Part shown: positions 8,540-17,808 of the stretch, one piece after another
How the letters are laid out: each line of letters begins with the position of its first letter
Position numbering within the stretch: position 1 is the stretch's first letter
The notes under the pieces: generated by a model
Told to the model about the DNA's origin: nothing
What the model saw: only the letters and a program-made list of their open reading frames with translations
Databases searched by the model: none
Source of the DNA: Solidesulfovibrio fructosivorans JJ]
Lineage (GTDB): Bacteria; Desulfobacterota; Desulfovibrionia; Desulfovibrionales; Desulfovibrionaceae
Direction: 5' to 3'
Assembly: GCF_000179555.1 (NCBI RefSeq)
Contig: NZ_AECZ01000026.1
Span: 1 to 54,416, forward strand
DNA: 54,416 bases
Made by a program: the position numbers and the translations under genes

Positions 8540-9091
8540 TCAGTCGGTCTGGTAGAGTTCCAACAAACCGGGCGGCGGGTCGATGACCACGAAACCGGCC
8601 TCAAGGTCGATGTCGGGGACCAGCTCGTCGGCGGCGGGAAAAAGAATCTCGTGGCCGGCGGCGTCGCGAATCACCCAAAGCTCGGCCCCGCCGGAGTCGC
8701 GGACGTCTTCGATGACGCCGAAATCGGGACTGCCCGGGGCGGCTTGGGCCAGACGCACGCGCAGGCCGAGGAGTTGATGCAGGAAGACTTCGTCGGGATC
8801 GGGCGGGACAAGGCGCGAGGCCGGCACGCAAACGGCCAGCCCCCGCAGGAGCTCGGCGGCGTTGCGGTCCGGGACGCCCTCGAAGCTGACGAGAAGGCGT
8901 TCCTTATGGACGCGGGCGGCGCGCACGGTATAGACGCGGCCGCGCCCAGGAGACCCGGGCGGGCACAGGAGCACCTCCGCTCCCCGGTCGAAGTACGAAG
9001 GGGAGTCGGCATGGCTGTCGATGCACAACTCCCCCCGGATGCCGTGTGGGCGCGCCACGTCACCCACAATGATGTATTTTTCCGGGCCCAT
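8540..9091 (-). CDS. rimM: Ribosome maturation factor RimM
   Basis: A 183-residue RimM that binds the S19/30S head during 16S rRNA processing. It starts with YIIVGDVARPHGIRGELCID, the N-terminal barrel signature, and has the C-terminal PRC-barrel segment DFGVIEDVRDSGGAELWVI. It lies 30 nt after khpA in the ffh-rpsP-khpA-rimM order. trmD and rplS, the usual next genes, are missing here: the following sequence is element C2 and a terminator. Confidence 0.93.
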   Translation of the reverse strand: MGPEKYIIVGDVARPHGIRGELCIDSHADSPSYFDRGAEVLLCPPGSPGRGRVYTVRAARVHKERLLVSFEGVPDRNAAELLRGLAVCVPASRLVPPDPDEVFLHQLLGLRVRLAQAAPGSPDFGVIEDVRDSGGAELWVIRDAAGHEILFPAADELVPDIDLEAGFVVIDPPPGLLELYQTD

Positions 9092-9121
9092 GGCGGTCGT
9101 GTCGAATCGGCGCGGGCGTTC

Positions 9122-9355
9122 CTACTCGAGGATCTCCAGCACGGAGCGCTTGCGGGCCTTGGTCGAGGCCGCGCCGAGGATGGTACGCATGGCGCGGGCG
9201 GTCCGGCCTTGTTTGCCGATGACCTTGCCGAGGTCTTCCTTGGCCACCTTGAGTTCGATGACCGAGGTCTGTTCGCCCTCTATCTCCGACACCTGCACCT
9301 GATCCGGGTTGTCCACCAGGGATTTGGCCACATACTCAATCAAGTCCTTCAACAT
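9122..9355 (-). CDS. khpA: KH-domain RNA-binding protein KhpA
   Basis: A 77-residue single-KH protein with the conserved [19 protein letters not shown] loop, including the GxxG-type IGKQG, and start [15 protein letters not shown]. It binds structured RNA, usually with a KhpB partner. The start is placed at 9355 because AGGAGG lies 5 nt upstream; the open frame extends ten codons more without a ribosome site. It sits between rpsP and rimM, its standard position. Confidence 0.93.
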   Translation of the reverse strand: MLKDLIEYVAKSLVDNPDQVQVSEIEGEQTSVIELKVAKEDLGKVIGKQGRTARAMRTILGAASTKARKRSVLEILE

Positions 9356-9502
9356 ACGCACCTCCTGAGGTAACCGTAAGAGCAAGCGAAGGACTTCCGC
9401 CTCCGTTTCCGTATACCCCCGGGCCGCACCCGGGGGTGAAGCGGCGGCGTCTGGGATTTCCGGCCCGGACCTCTCCTTCCAAGCGGCGTGTGCCGGAGGA
9501 GC

Positions 9503-9742
9503 CTAGACGTCAGCCTTCTGCAGCAGGGCGCGCACGGTATCCGAGGGCTTGGCTCCACGCTCAAGCCAGGACCGCACTTTTTCACTATCCACTTTTATTT
9601 CGGCCGGGTCAACCATGGGGTTGTAGTAGCCGAGATACTCCAGGGCGCGGCCGTCGCGGCGGGTCTTGGAATCCATGGCGACGATGCGGTAAAACGGGCG
9701 CTTCTTGGAACCCATGCGGGTCAGACGCAGTTTCATGGCCAT
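9503..9742 (-). CDS. rpsP: 30S ribosomal protein S16
   Basis: A 79-residue S16, starting [20 protein letters not shown] and containing [10 protein letters not shown]. Length and motifs are standard for the family. It is the second gene of the ffh operon, 59 nt after ffh and 147 nt before khpA. Nothing odd is visible. Confidence 0.97.
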   Translation of the reverse strand: MAMKLRLTRMGSKKRPFYRIVAMDSKTRRDGRALEYLGYYNPMVDPAEIKVDSEKVRSWLERGAKPSDTVRALLQKADV

Positions 9743-9801
9743 AACGTATTCTCCTGTCCTTCGGGGTGAGAGCTGTTGTGGAATATTCGCCCGCCATGCG
9801 G

Positions 9802-11319
9802 CTAGCGTTTTTTCCGTTTTTTCCGTTGTTCCTTTTTCTTCTTGGCCGCGGCCTTGGCCGCGGCCCGGGCGGCGCGAACGGCTTCGGGATCGCCGCCGGG
9901 GGCTCCCGGCATGCCCCCAGGCATACCGCCAGGCATTCCCGGAGGCATCCCCGGCATCCCGCCCGGCATGCCGCCGGGCAGCTTCATGCCGGGGGGCATC
10001 TTGGGCATGCTCGGCATGCCCTTGCCGCCCATCATGCGCTGCATCATCTTTTGCATCTGGGTGAAATTTTTCAGCAGTTGGCTGACTTCCAGGACCGTGG
10101 TGCCCGAGCCCTTGGCGATGCGTTCCTTGCGGCTGACGTTGATGAGCTTGGGCGTGGCCCGCTCGGCCTTGGTCATGGAATTGATGATGGCCTCGACCCG
10201 GGCCATCTCCTTTTCCGGCATCTGCACTTCGCCCAGCTGCTTGCGGATCTGGGACATGCCGGGGATGAGCTTGAGCAGGCCCTCGATGGAACCGAGCTTT
10301 TTGACCCGGCGCATCTGGGTGCGGAAATCTTCCAGGGTGAACTGCGCCTTGCGCAGTTTCTTTTCCATGGCCGCCGCTTCATCGGCGTCCACGTCGGCCT
10401 GGGCCTTTTCGATGAGCGTCAGGATGTCGCCCATGCCGAGGATGCGCGAGGCGACCCGGTCGGGATGGAAGACTTCCAGGTCCGAAACCTTTTCGCCCGT
10501 GCCCACGAACTTGATGGACTTGCCCGTGACCTGGCGCACGGACAAGGCCGCGCCGCCCCGGGCGTCGCCGTCCATCTTGGTGAGCACCACGCCGGTGACG
10601 CCCAAGCGGTCGTTGAACGAGGAGGCGACGGTGACGGCGTCCTGGCCGGTCATGGCGTCGGCCACGAACAGGATTTCGCCGGGCCCGGTCTTGGCCTTGA
10701 TGGCCGAAAGCTCCTCCATGAGGGCTTCGTCGACATGCAGGCGGCCGGCGGTGTCGAGCAGCACCACGTCGTGGCCGGTGCGCTTGGCCTCTTCCAGGGC
10801 GGCCGTGCAGATGTCCACCGGGTTCTGGTCCGTGGTGGACGGAAAAGCCTCGATATCGAGCTGTGACGCCAGCTTATGGAGCTGGTCGATGGCCGCCGGG
10901 CGGTAGACGTCGGCCGGCACCAGATAAGGCTTGCGCTTCAGTTCCCGCCGCAGCTTCAGGGCCAGCTTGGCGCAGGTGGTGGTTTTGCCCGAGCCTTGCA
11001 GCCCCACGACCATGATGACGGCCGGGGAGGCCTTGAGGTCCAGTTCCCGGGCTTCGCCGCCGAGCAGCTCGACCATTTCGTCGTGGACGATCTTGACGAC
11101 CTGCTGGCCCGGGGTCAGGCTTTTGAGGACGTCCTGGCCCATGGCCCGCTCGCGCACGCGGTCGACGAAGTCCTTGACGACCTTGAAGTTGACGTCGGCC
11201 TCGAGCAGGGCCAGACGAACCTCGCGCAAGGCGGTCTGGACGTTCTCCTCGGTCAGGCGGGCGTGCCCCCTGATCTTGCGGAAGACGTCGTCGAGTCTGT
11301 CGGTAAGGCTGTCGAACAT
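9802..11319 (-). CDS. ffh: Signal recognition particle protein Ffh
   Basis: A 505-residue SRP54 GTPase. The N domain starts [19 protein letters not shown] motifs include [15 protein letters not shown] (G1), DTAGR (G3) and [10 protein letters not shown] (G4). The M domain ends in a long Met/Gly/Pro tail of GMPGG repeats and a Lys-rich end. The protein binds 4.5S RNA and signal sequences of membrane proteins. It opens the operon with rpsP, khpA and rimM. A good sigma-70-type promoter lies 37-65 nt upstream. Confidence 0.97.
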   Translation of the reverse strand: MFDSLTDRLDDVFRKIRGHARLTEENVQTALREVRLALLEADVNFKVVKDFVDRVRERAMGQDVLKSLTPGQQVVKIVHDEMVELLGGEARELDLKASPAVIMVVGLQGSGKTTTCAKLALKLRRELKRKPYLVPADVYRPAAIDQLHKLASQLDIEAFPSTTDQNPVDICTAALEEAKRTGHDVVLLDTAGRLHVDEALMEELSAIKAKTGPGEILFVADAMTGQDAVTVASSFNDRLGVTGVVLTKMDGDARGGAALSVRQVTGKSIKFVGTGEKVSDLEVFHPDRVASRILGMGDILTLIEKAQADVDADEAAAMEKKLRKAQFTLEDFRTQMRRVKKLGSIEGLLKLIPGMSQIRKQLGEVQMPEKEMARVEAIINSMTKAERATPKLINVSRKERIAKGSGTTVLEVSQLLKNFTQMQKMMQRMMGGKGMPSMPKMPPGMKLPGGMPGGMPGMPPGMPGGMPGGMPGAPGGDPEAVRAARAAAKAAAKKKKEQRKKRKKR

Positions 11320-11355
11320 GGTCCTTGGGCACCTCGGTAAAGGGCAAAGTTGGAC

Positions 11356-11384
11356 TACTTAACCGCCTTTGGCCAAGGCGTCAA
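11356..11384 (-). promoter_or_regulatory. Promoter of the ffh-rpsP-khpA-rimM operon
   Basis: On the minus strand, TTGACG (11384-11379), 17-nt spacer, TAAGTA (11361-11356). A start site near 11349 gives a leader of about 30 nt before the ffh ATG. The same TTGACG-type -35 appears before several other genes here. Confidence 0.6.
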
Positions 11385-11415
11385 GTAAGCGTCCCGTCGG
11401 GCGGGAATCACGAGA

Positions 11416-11445
11416 AAGGCCCCATCCGCAAGCGGACGGGGCCTT
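11416..11445 (-). terminator. Terminator of the RRM protein gene
   Basis: AAGGCCCC-TCCGC pairs with GCGGA-GGGGCCTT around an AA loop, with one mismatch, and the minus strand then reads TTTCTC. It lies 40 nt after the RRM stop and separates that gene from the ffh promoter. Confidence 0.65.
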
Positions 11446-11485
11446 GGCTACATACCGTGGCCGGCTTGCACCGGCGTGTCGGCGA

Positions 11486-11776
11486 CTACCAGCTGTTGCG
11501 ACGGGGGGCGCCGTAACCGCCGGAGCGGGGCTGACGCTCCTGCGCCTCGTTGACGCGCAGGTCGCGACCACCGAAAGCCTTGCCGTCGAGGGCTTCCATG
11601 GCGGCATCGGCGCCTTCGGGGGACATTTCCACGAAGCCGAAGCCGCGCAGGCGGCCGGTCTCGCGGTCAACGATCAGGTTGACCGACTCCACATCGCCGT
11701 AGGCGGCGAAAAGGTTGCGGATTTCATCTTCGTTGGTGGAAAAAGGCAGGTTGCCGACGTAGAGTTTCTTGGACAT
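11486..11776 (-). CDS. Single-RRM glycine-rich RNA-binding protein
   Basis: A 96-residue RNA-recognition-motif protein. RNP2 is LYVGNL at the N-terminus and RNP1 is RGFGFVEM in the middle, followed by the usual AMEALDGKAFGGRDLRVNEA and a short Arg/Gly-rich tail. Cyanobacterial Rbp and plant-type GRPs share this layout and often respond to cold. It has its own promoter and a leader of about 108 nt, which could carry regulation. It is not part of the ffh operon because a terminator and a promoter intervene. Confidence 0.92.
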   Translation of the reverse strand: MSKKLYVGNLPFSTNEDEIRNLFAAYGDVESVNLIVDRETGRLRGFGFVEMSPEGADAAMEALDGKAFGGRDLRVNEAQERQPRSGGYGAPRRNSW

Positions 11777-11890
11777 TCGCTAAAGCTCCAAACTTTTTTT
11801 CGGGCTAACTCTTCAAAGGTCGACGGGAGCTCGCAAACGCAAAGATCCTCGGAGACGGTTACAAAGACTTAGCCAACGTTGAGATGCGAT

Positions 11891-11919
11891 CAATTAAGCC
11901 GCCCCACCGGGGCTGTCAA
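11891..11919 (-). promoter_or_regulatory. Promoter of the RRM protein gene
   Basis: On the minus strand, a perfect TTGACA (11919-11914), 17-nt spacer, TAATTG (11896-11891). The predicted start near 11884 leaves a 108-nt untranslated leader. Confidence 0.65.
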
Positions 11920-11947
11920 CAGATATCTTGTAAAAAAAGCCCGTCCG

Positions 11948-13135
11948 TTATCCGGCCATGGCCTTGGCGAAGCCGGCCTCGGACCGGTTGATGACGGCCT
12001 CGTCCACGCAGAAAGCCAGCCGAAAGTGGCCGGGCAGCCCGAAACCGCGCCCGGGCACGGCCAGCACCCGCTCGGCCGCGAGGCGCTCCACAAACGCCAC
12101 CTCGTCCGGAATGGGCGATTTGGGGAAGAAATAAAACGCCCCGCGCGGCATGAAAAACGAATATCCGGCCCGGGTCAGCACCCCGGCCATGGCCTTGCGC
12201 CGGCGTTCGTAGATGGTGCGGTCCACTTCCTGGCCGAGCGCCCGCAGCAAAAGCGCCTGGCCCACGGCCGGGGCGTTGACGAAGCCCATGATGCGGTTGG
12301 CGAAGACCATGCCGGCCACAAGCTTTTCCCGGCCCGGCATGTCCGGCGAGACCACGACGAACCCGACCCGCTCGCCCGGCAGGGACAGGTTTTTGGAAAA
12401 AGAGCCGATGACCAGGGAATACGGATAGAGCGGCAGCACCGACGGCACCGTCGCGCCGTCGTAGGCCAGAAAACGGTACGGCTCGTCGGCGAGCAGGTAG
12501 ATGGGCCGGTCGCGGCCCGCGTTTTGGCGGGTGAGCATGGCCGAAAGCTCGATGAGCGTTTCCTTGGAATAGATCTGGCCGGTGGGGTTGTTGGGCGAAT
12601 TGATCATCACCACCCGCGTGCGCGGGGTGATGGCCGCCTCCATGGCCGCGATGTCCAGCTCGAAGGTGTCGGGCTTGGTCGGCACGGTGGTCAGGGTCGC
12701 GCCGTGGTTGGCGGCGTAAAAGTCGTATTCCACAAAATAGGGGGACGGGCACAGGACCACGTCGCCGGGGGTGAGCACGGTGCGGAAAAAGACGTTGATG
12801 CCGCCGGCCGCGCCGCAGGTGAGGATCACGTCGCCGGCGGTAATGGGCGCGCCGTCCTGCTCCTTGCGCAGGTGTTCGGCCAGGGCGGCCCGCACTTCGG
12901 GGTAGCCGGGGTTGGGCATGTAGCCCAGGGCGAAGGGCTTATCCATCCGGCAGGACAGGTCGGCCAGGCACTCGCCGATCACGGGCGGCGGCGGCAAGTC
13001 GGGATTGCCGAGGGAAAAGTCGCAGACCGCTTCCTCGCCGTACTTCTTCTTGAGTTCCAGGCCCTGTTCGAAAATCTTGCGAATCCAGGCCCCGCCCGAC
13101 AAATACCGCTCCATCTGTTCGGTGACCAGCTGCAT
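11948..13135 (-). CDS. Class I/II PLP-dependent aminotransferase
   Basis: A 395-residue fold-type I aminotransferase, aspartate-aminotransferase-like. Motifs: DFSLGNPDLPPPP near the start; MINSPNNPTGQIYS; LADEPYRFL; and SFSKNLSLPGERVGFV, where K248 is the PLP lysine. The start at 13135 follows GGAGGGGG 6 nt upstream; the frame extends further 5' without a ribosome site. The amino-acid substrate cannot be told from sequence. It is divergent from the U32 gene, with 202 nt between the two starts. Confidence 0.9.
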   Translation of the reverse strand: MQLVTEQMERYLSGGAWIRKIFEQGLELKKKYGEEAVCDFSLGNPDLPPPPVIGECLADLSCRMDKPFALGYMPNPGYPEVRAALAEHLRKEQDGAPITAGDVILTCGAAGGINVFFRTVLTPGDVVLCPSPYFVEYDFYAANHGATLTTVPTKPDTFELDIAAMEAAITPRTRVVMINSPNNPTGQIYSKETLIELSAMLTRQNAGRDRPIYLLADEPYRFLAYDGATVPSVLPLYPYSLVIGSFSKNLSLPGERVGFVVVSPDMPGREKLVAGMVFANRIMGFVNAPAVGQALLLRALGQEVDRTIYERRRKAMAGVLTRAGYSFFMPRGAFYFFPKSPIPDEVAFVERLAAERVLAVPGRGFGLPGHFRLAFCVDEAVINRSEAGFAKAMAG

Positions 13136-13337
13136 GTTCCCCCTCCGGTGAAAACGTGGCAGCCACCATTGCATCAAAACCGGACTGTTGCAATATGGTA
13201 ACCAATTCGCCGCCGGAAGGAGACGGACGGGCCGGCGGCCGAGGATGCGGAAAAAGTATTCCCTCTTGATCGACTTTGACCTATGGTATTCCCCTCGCGG
13301 CATCTCCCGCCTAAAATTCCTGCAAACGAGTATCCCT

Positions 13338-15320
13338 ATGACCGAGGCGAAAAAGCCTGAAATCCTGGCCCCTGCGGGGGATCCCTATTCCTTTCTGGCG
13401 GCCGTGGCCGCCGGAGCCGACGCCGTCTACTGCGGGCTCAAGCACTTCTCCGCCCGCATGCTGGCCCGAAATTTTTCCATCTCCGAACTGGCTGGGCTGG
13501 CCGAGCTGGCAAGGGGACGGGGCGTTCGCACCTACGTGGCCGTAAACACCCTGCTCAAGCCCGACGAGGCGGACAAGGCCGGCCGGCTGGTCAAGCGGCT
13601 CATGGCCGACGTCGGCCCGGAAGCGCTCATCGTCCAGGACCTCGGCGTGGCCGCCGTGGCGCGGCAGGCCGGCTACAAGGGCGAACTGCACCTGTCCACC
13701 CTGGCCAACGTTTCGAGCCCGACCGGACTTGCCGCCCTGCCCGGCTATTCCTTTTCCCGGGTGGTGCTGCCGCGCGAACTCTCCGTGGACGAGATGCGCG
13801 AGATGGCCGAGGCCGCGCCCGAGGGGTTTTCCCTGGAGGCCTTCGTCCACGGCGCGCTGTGCTACAACGTCTCGGGCCGCTGCTACTGGAGCAGCTTCCT
13901 CGGCGGCAAATCCGGGCTTCGCGGCCGCTGCGTCCAGCCCTGCCGCCGCGTCTACGCCCACCGGGGCCAGAAGGGCCGTTACTTCTCCTGCCAGGACCTG
14001 AGCCTCGACGTTTTGACCAAGGCGCTTCTCACCATCCCGGAAGTGGCGGCCTGGAAGATCGAAGGCCGCAAGAAAGGCCCCCACTACGTCTACCACACCG
14101 TCGCGGCCTACAAGCTCCTGCGCGACTTCGCGGACGACGCCTCGGCCAAGAAAATGGCCCTGGAATTCCTGGAACAGTCCCTTGGCCGGGCCACCACCAA
14201 CTACAATTTCCTGCCCCAGCGTCCCAAGAATCCCATCGACGCCAAGGAGCGCACCGGCTCGGGCATGCCGGCCGGCAAGCTTACGCGGGGCATGAAGCCC
14301 GGACAATGGAACCTCTCGACCCGCGTGACGCTCATGACCGGCGACTTGGTGCGCCTCGGCACCGAGGACGAGCCCGGCCACCGCATCATCAAGGTGACGC
14401 GCCCGGTGCCCAAGGGCGGCCGGTTGACGCTGACCATAACCGACAGCCCGCGCCCGGAATCCGGCATGGCCGCCTACCTGATCGACCGCCGCGAACCGGC
14501 GCTCATGGACAAGCTGCGCCCCTTGGAAGCCGCGCTCGAGGGCCTGCCCGAGCGCGAGGCCAAGCCCGTGGAGTTCACTCCCGCCATGCCCAGGCCCAGG
14601 AAGCCGGGCCGGGGCGAGCCCCTTGCCATAAGCGTGTGGCGGCATCCGGACATGCGCAAGGAAAAGGGCGGCGCGTTCGGCGTGTGGGTCTCCACCAAGC
14701 GGGCGCACAATCTGCCGCTGGGCCGGGCCGCCTCGGTCTGGTGGTGGCTGCCGCCGGTGATCTGGCCGGATGAGGAAAGCGAGTTCGTGAGCCTTGTCGC
14801 GGCCATCTGCTCGCGCGGCGGCAAGCGGTTCGTGCTCGGCGCGCCCTGGCAGACCGGGCTTTTCCCGGCCAAGGCCAAAGGACTGGAACTGTGGGCCGGG
14901 CCGTTTTGCAATATCGCCAACCCCCTCGCCCTCGGCGAGCTGGAGCGGACCGGCTTCGCCGGGGCGTTCGTCTCGCCCGAGCTTTCCGGCGAGGATTTGC
15001 TCGCCCTGCCCAAGCTCTCGCCGTTGCCCCTTGGCCTTGTGTACAAGGGTGCCTGGCCGCTCGGGCTTTCCCGGGTGCTTTCCGGCGAGATCAAGACCTG
15101 CCTGCCGGTCATAAGCCCCAAGGAAGAGGGGCTCTGGGCCGTGAAGTACGACCGCACCTACTGGCTCTACGCCAACTGGGAGGTCGACCTCGGCCGGCAC
15201 CGCGAGGGACTGGCCAAGGCCGGCTACGCCGTGTTCGCGGACCTGCGCGAGCCCATGCCCAAGGACGTGGAGCGCCGCGAACGCTCCAGCCATTTCAACT
15301 GGGAAGTGGGGTTGCTCTGA
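13338..15320 (+). CDS. U32 peptidase-family protein (RlhA/UbiU-type)
   Basis: A 660-residue U32 family protein, starting with the family signature PEILAPAGDPYSFLAAVAAG. Four cysteines, C175, C182, C198 and C202, sit in the CYNVSGRC...GRCVQPC block that binds a [4Fe-4S] cluster in characterised members. Despite the peptidase name, studied homologues (RlhA, TrhP, UbiU/V) hydroxylate RNA bases or a quinone precursor using prephenate-linked or other chemistry. The long C-terminal part fits the RlhA-like subgroup best. Its stop overlaps the next gene's ATG by 1 nt, so the two are co-translated. No strong ribosome site is visible; the start is the first Met of the conserved region. Confidence 0.88.
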   Translation: MTEAKKPEILAPAGDPYSFLAAVAAGADAVYCGLKHFSARMLARNFSISELAGLAELARGRGVRTYVAVNTLLKPDEADKAGRLVKRLMADVGPEALIVQDLGVAAVARQAGYKGELHLSTLANVSSPTGLAALPGYSFSRVVLPRELSVDEMREMAEAAPEGFSLEAFVHGALCYNVSGRCYWSSFLGGKSGLRGRCVQPCRRVYAHRGQKGRYFSCQDLSLDVLTKALLTIPEVAAWKIEGRKKGPHYVYHTVAAYKLLRDFADDASAKKMALEFLEQSLGRATTNYNFLPQRPKNPIDAKERTGSGMPAGKLTRGMKPGQWNLSTRVTLMTGDLVRLGTEDEPGHRIIKVTRPVPKGGRLTLTITDSPRPESGMAAYLIDRREPALMDKLRPLEAALEGLPEREAKPVEFTPAMPRPRKPGRGEPLAISVWRHPDMRKEKGGAFGVWVSTKRAHNLPLGRAASVWWWLPPVIWPDEESEFVSLVAAICSRGGKRFVLGAPWQTGLFPAKAKGLELWAGPFCNIANPLALGELERTGFAGAFVSPELSGEDLLALPKLSPLPLGLVYKGAWPLGLSRVLSGEIKTCLPVISPKEEGLWAVKYDRTYWLYANWEVDLGRHREGLAKAGYAVFADLREPMPKDVERRERSSHFNWEVGLL

Positions 15321-16537
15321 TGGCCAGGCCGCGCAAGCTCTACATCGCCATGGTGGGGCTGCCGGCCATGGGCAAGTCCACCGTCGGCGCCAAGATCAAG
15401 GAGAACCTGGAAAAGGACGACATCAAGGTCGGGATCTTCAACAACGGCGACGTGCGCCGGCGCATGATCCCGGGCAACACGTCCAACCCCGACTTCTACA
15501 ACCCGGCCAACATCCACGCGGCCGGGCTGCGCGAACGCATCGCGGCGGTCAATTTCGCCGAGGCCAAAGCCTACCTTTCCACCGAAGGCGACATCGCCAT
15601 CCTCGACGCCACCAACGTCTCCCGCAAACGGCGGGAGACGTTGCGGGCCCATCTGCCCAACCACCCCATCCTTTTTATCGAGTGCATCAACGACGACCCC
15701 GAGCTTTTGGCCCTGTCCATCGCCCGCAAGACCAGGCTCCCGGAATTTTCCACTCTGTCCGAGGCCGAGGCGAGAAAAAGCTTCGTCACCCGCATCGGCT
15801 ACTACCGCCACATCTACGAGCCGCCGGACGAGGTCCACGACCTGGTGCGCCTGGACACGCTCAACAACCGCATTCTCTTCGAGCGCATCTCGGCCGGCCT
15901 GCCCTACTACGGCCGCATTCGCGACCTGCTCATGTCCGACTGGATCAAGAACCTCTTTCTGGTGCGCCACGCCGAAAGCGAATACAACGTGCGCGACATG
16001 GTGGGCGGCAACTCGAACCTGACCGACAAGGGCCGCAAACAGGCCTGGGCGCTCTCCCGCCATTTCATCGGCACGCCCCTGCCCTACATCTTCACCAGTT
16101 CGCTCACCCGCACCCTGGAGATGGCCGAGCCGCTCCTGGAGACGCGCAAGGGCCAGACCACCCACCACGCCTTCCCGGAATTCGACGAGATCGACGTGGG
16201 CGAATGCGACGGCATGAGCTACGCCGAGATCGAGCGCACGCGGCCGGACCTTTTCGCGGCCCGGACCCGCAACAAGTACAACTTCGTCTACCCCGGCGGC
16301 GAGGGCTACGCCACCATGGCCGGCCGGGTCTACCGGGGCGTGAAAAAGGCCCTCTATTTGAGCGGCAATTCCGAGCACATCATGATTATCGGCCACCAGG
16401 CCGTCAACCGCATGATCCTCTCGGATTTCCTGTTCCGCCGGGCCGAGGACGTGCCCTATATCTTCATCCCCCAGGACAAGTACTTCCACATCGTCTCGAC
16501 CCAGACGAAAAAGCTGTTCGAGCTCAGAAAGTTTTAA
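15320..16537 (+). CDS. 6-phosphofructo-2-kinase/fructose-2,6-bisphosphatase-like bifunctional protein
   Basis: A 405-residue two-domain protein. The N-terminal kinase half has the P-loop GLPAMGKST (13-21) and the PFK-2-like stretch FNNGDVRRR, then PDFYNPAN and DATNVSRKRR. The C-terminal half is a histidine phosphatase with LVRHAESEYN (H217) and IGHQAVNR near the end. The order and spacing match eukaryotic PFKFB enzymes, which make and break the glycolysis regulator fructose-2,6-bisphosphate; such proteins are uncommon in bacteria. It starts within the stop codon of the U32 gene (TGATG), a coupled pair with no obvious biochemical link. Actual substrate is unproven. Confidence 0.85.
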   Translation: MARPRKLYIAMVGLPAMGKSTVGAKIKENLEKDDIKVGIFNNGDVRRRMIPGNTSNPDFYNPANIHAAGLRERIAAVNFAEAKAYLSTEGDIAILDATNVSRKRRETLRAHLPNHPILFIECINDDPELLALSIARKTRLPEFSTLSEAEARKSFVTRIGYYRHIYEPPDEVHDLVRLDTLNNRILFERISAGLPYYGRIRDLLMSDWIKNLFLVRHAESEYNVRDMVGGNSNLTDKGRKQAWALSRHFIGTPLPYIFTSSLTRTLEMAEPLLETRKGQTTHHAFPEFDEIDVGECDGMSYAEIERTRPDLFAARTRNKYNFVYPGGEGYATMAGRVYRGVKKALYLSGNSEHIMIIGHQAVNRMILSDFLFRRAEDVPYIFIPQDKYFHIVSTQTKKLFELRKF

Positions 16538-16549
16538 TGGCAGGGACCC

Positions 16550-17254
16550 TCAGTCCAATGGCCGCCGCAATTCCTGCGGCCGATCGGAACCGGACGGGGC
16601 GCGATACTGGAGATTGACGAGCCTGGCGATGAAAACCACCAGGAAACACTGGCCAGCTATTCCCTCCAGCACACTTAGACATTGCCCCCATGCATTCATG
16701 GGCACAATATCGCCAAAGCCGGAGGTCAAAAGACAGCTGTAACTAAAATAAAAAATCATTCCCATGGCATTCAGGAGCGGCGGGTGCTTTCCATGCGACG
16801 TGAAATCAAAGGCGCTGGCATCAAAAAGGTACATTGAAAAGTATATCATGTAAAAAAACTGTCCAATAAGCAAGAAAACGCAGATCCCCCCCATGATGAC
16901 ATCCGCGTTAACTTGCCTCACCTTGTGAATAGCGAACAATATACTGACGCATACGCCGAGAATAATGACCGCCCCCAGCAGACATACCAACATTATGATC
17001 GTTGTATTTTTGAGCAACAGCCCAACGACATCACCAGCGATATAAAACGGCGCAAGCGCCATAAGCATACGGGAAAACCACAAAGAGGCTATTGAACGCA
17101 ATCCTACAATTACAACTACATAATAAACTATATCCAACACTATTCCATAGTCCAAACTTCGCGTGCCCACCGGGACCAAAATGAACAAGGCCGTCAAAAC
17201 AATGAGCAAACTCAGATAAGGACGATTTACCATCGCGGTAATGCGGGGCAACAC
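16550..17254 (-). CDS. Potassium channel-like membrane protein (ion channel 2 family)
   Basis: A 234-residue integral membrane protein with about five or six hydrophobic helices and a pore loop SGFGDIVPMN, a variant of the K+ filter TVGYGD. The conserved pore-following helix is SVLEGIAGQCFLVVFIARLV. No cytoplasmic RCK domain follows; the protein ends shortly after the last helix. The start is placed at GTG 17254 because AAGGAG lies 7 nt upstream. The gene is clearly richer in A+T than its neighbours, suggesting acquisition. Its 3' end is 12 nt from that of the PFK-2-like gene, with no terminator between them. Confidence 0.82.
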   Translation of the reverse strand: MLPRITAMVNRPYLSLLIVLTALFILVPVGTRSLDYGIVLDIVYYVVVIVGLRSIASLWFSRMLMALAPFYIAGDVVGLLLKNTTIIMLVCLLGAVIILGVCVSILFAIHKVRQVNADVIMGGICVFLLIGQFFYMIYFSMYLFDASAFDFTSHGKHPPLLNAMGMIFYFSYSCLLTSGFGDIVPMNAWGQCLSVLEGIAGQCFLVVFIARLVNLQYRAPSGSDRPQELRRPLD

Positions 17255-17428
17255 GCGCGGTCTCCTTTGCGGCGCAACACGGCACAAGACTTGATGCTAT
17301 TCAAAGCAATACTTCGAAAACCCGCCCTCGCACAGCTACCTACGCGTCGGACTTGTTTTTTTGTGCCTCGCACTCGAACCTTCGCAGCGACCTGACCCAC
17401 GTGGTTTTGTCGACAAGTTCACATCCTC

Positions 17429-17746
17429 TTATCCTTGCAGGTATTTCGCATTCATCTCTTGCAACCCTTGCCGCAAAGTATCGACCTTGCTTTCTGGAAA
17501 ACCAATTTTCACTATCCTCGGGATCGCATAGTCGCAAATTGCCGCGAAAAATTTTTCGCGCGTCGATCGAGGTCCCTTGCCGATATCCTTCCAACTCGAT
17601 TCGCCAAAATCCTTAAGGGCCGCCGCGATGGCGAGACGAAAGTCTCCTTTAACCGAAAGATGGGAAAGCCCGGCATGGACCTTCTCAACAACATTTGCCA
17701 TTTCTTCAATCTTTTTTTCCTGTTTCGATTGACCAGTGACGTCCAT
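17429..17746 (-). CDS. Small hypothetical protein
   Basis: A 105-residue cytoplasmic protein, not recognised. It starts MDVTGQSKQEKKIEEMANVV and is charged and probably helical, with LSVKGDFRLAIAAALKDFGE in the middle. The start at 17746 is supported by GGAGG 7 nt upstream and by a good promoter further up. Its base composition is less GC-rich than the chromosome around it, like that of the neighbouring channel gene. It lies 175 nt upstream of the channel gene on the same strand, with no gene between. Confidence 0.6.
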   Translation of the reverse strand: MDVTGQSKQEKKIEEMANVVEKVHAGLSHLSVKGDFRLAIAAALKDFGESSWKDIGKGPRSTREKFFAAICDYAIPRIVKIGFPESKVDTLRQGLQEMNAKYLQG

Positions 17747-17780
17747 ACCCCTTCCTCCATCATACAATTATGAATCAAGC

Positions 17781-17808
17781 ATTATGTCATCTACATAAAA
17801 CATATCAA
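17781..17808 (-). promoter_or_regulatory. Promoter of the 105-residue hypothetical gene
   Basis: On the minus strand, TTGATA (17808-17803), 16-nt spacer, CATAAT (17786-17781), five of six matches in each hexamer. It lies about 35 nt upstream of the ATG and independently supports that gene being real. Confidence 0.6.

Noticed and set aside
17340-17594. An 84-codon minus-strand frame overlapping the 105-residue hypothetical gene
   Set aside because: No ribosome site, overlaps a better-supported gene with promoter and SD.
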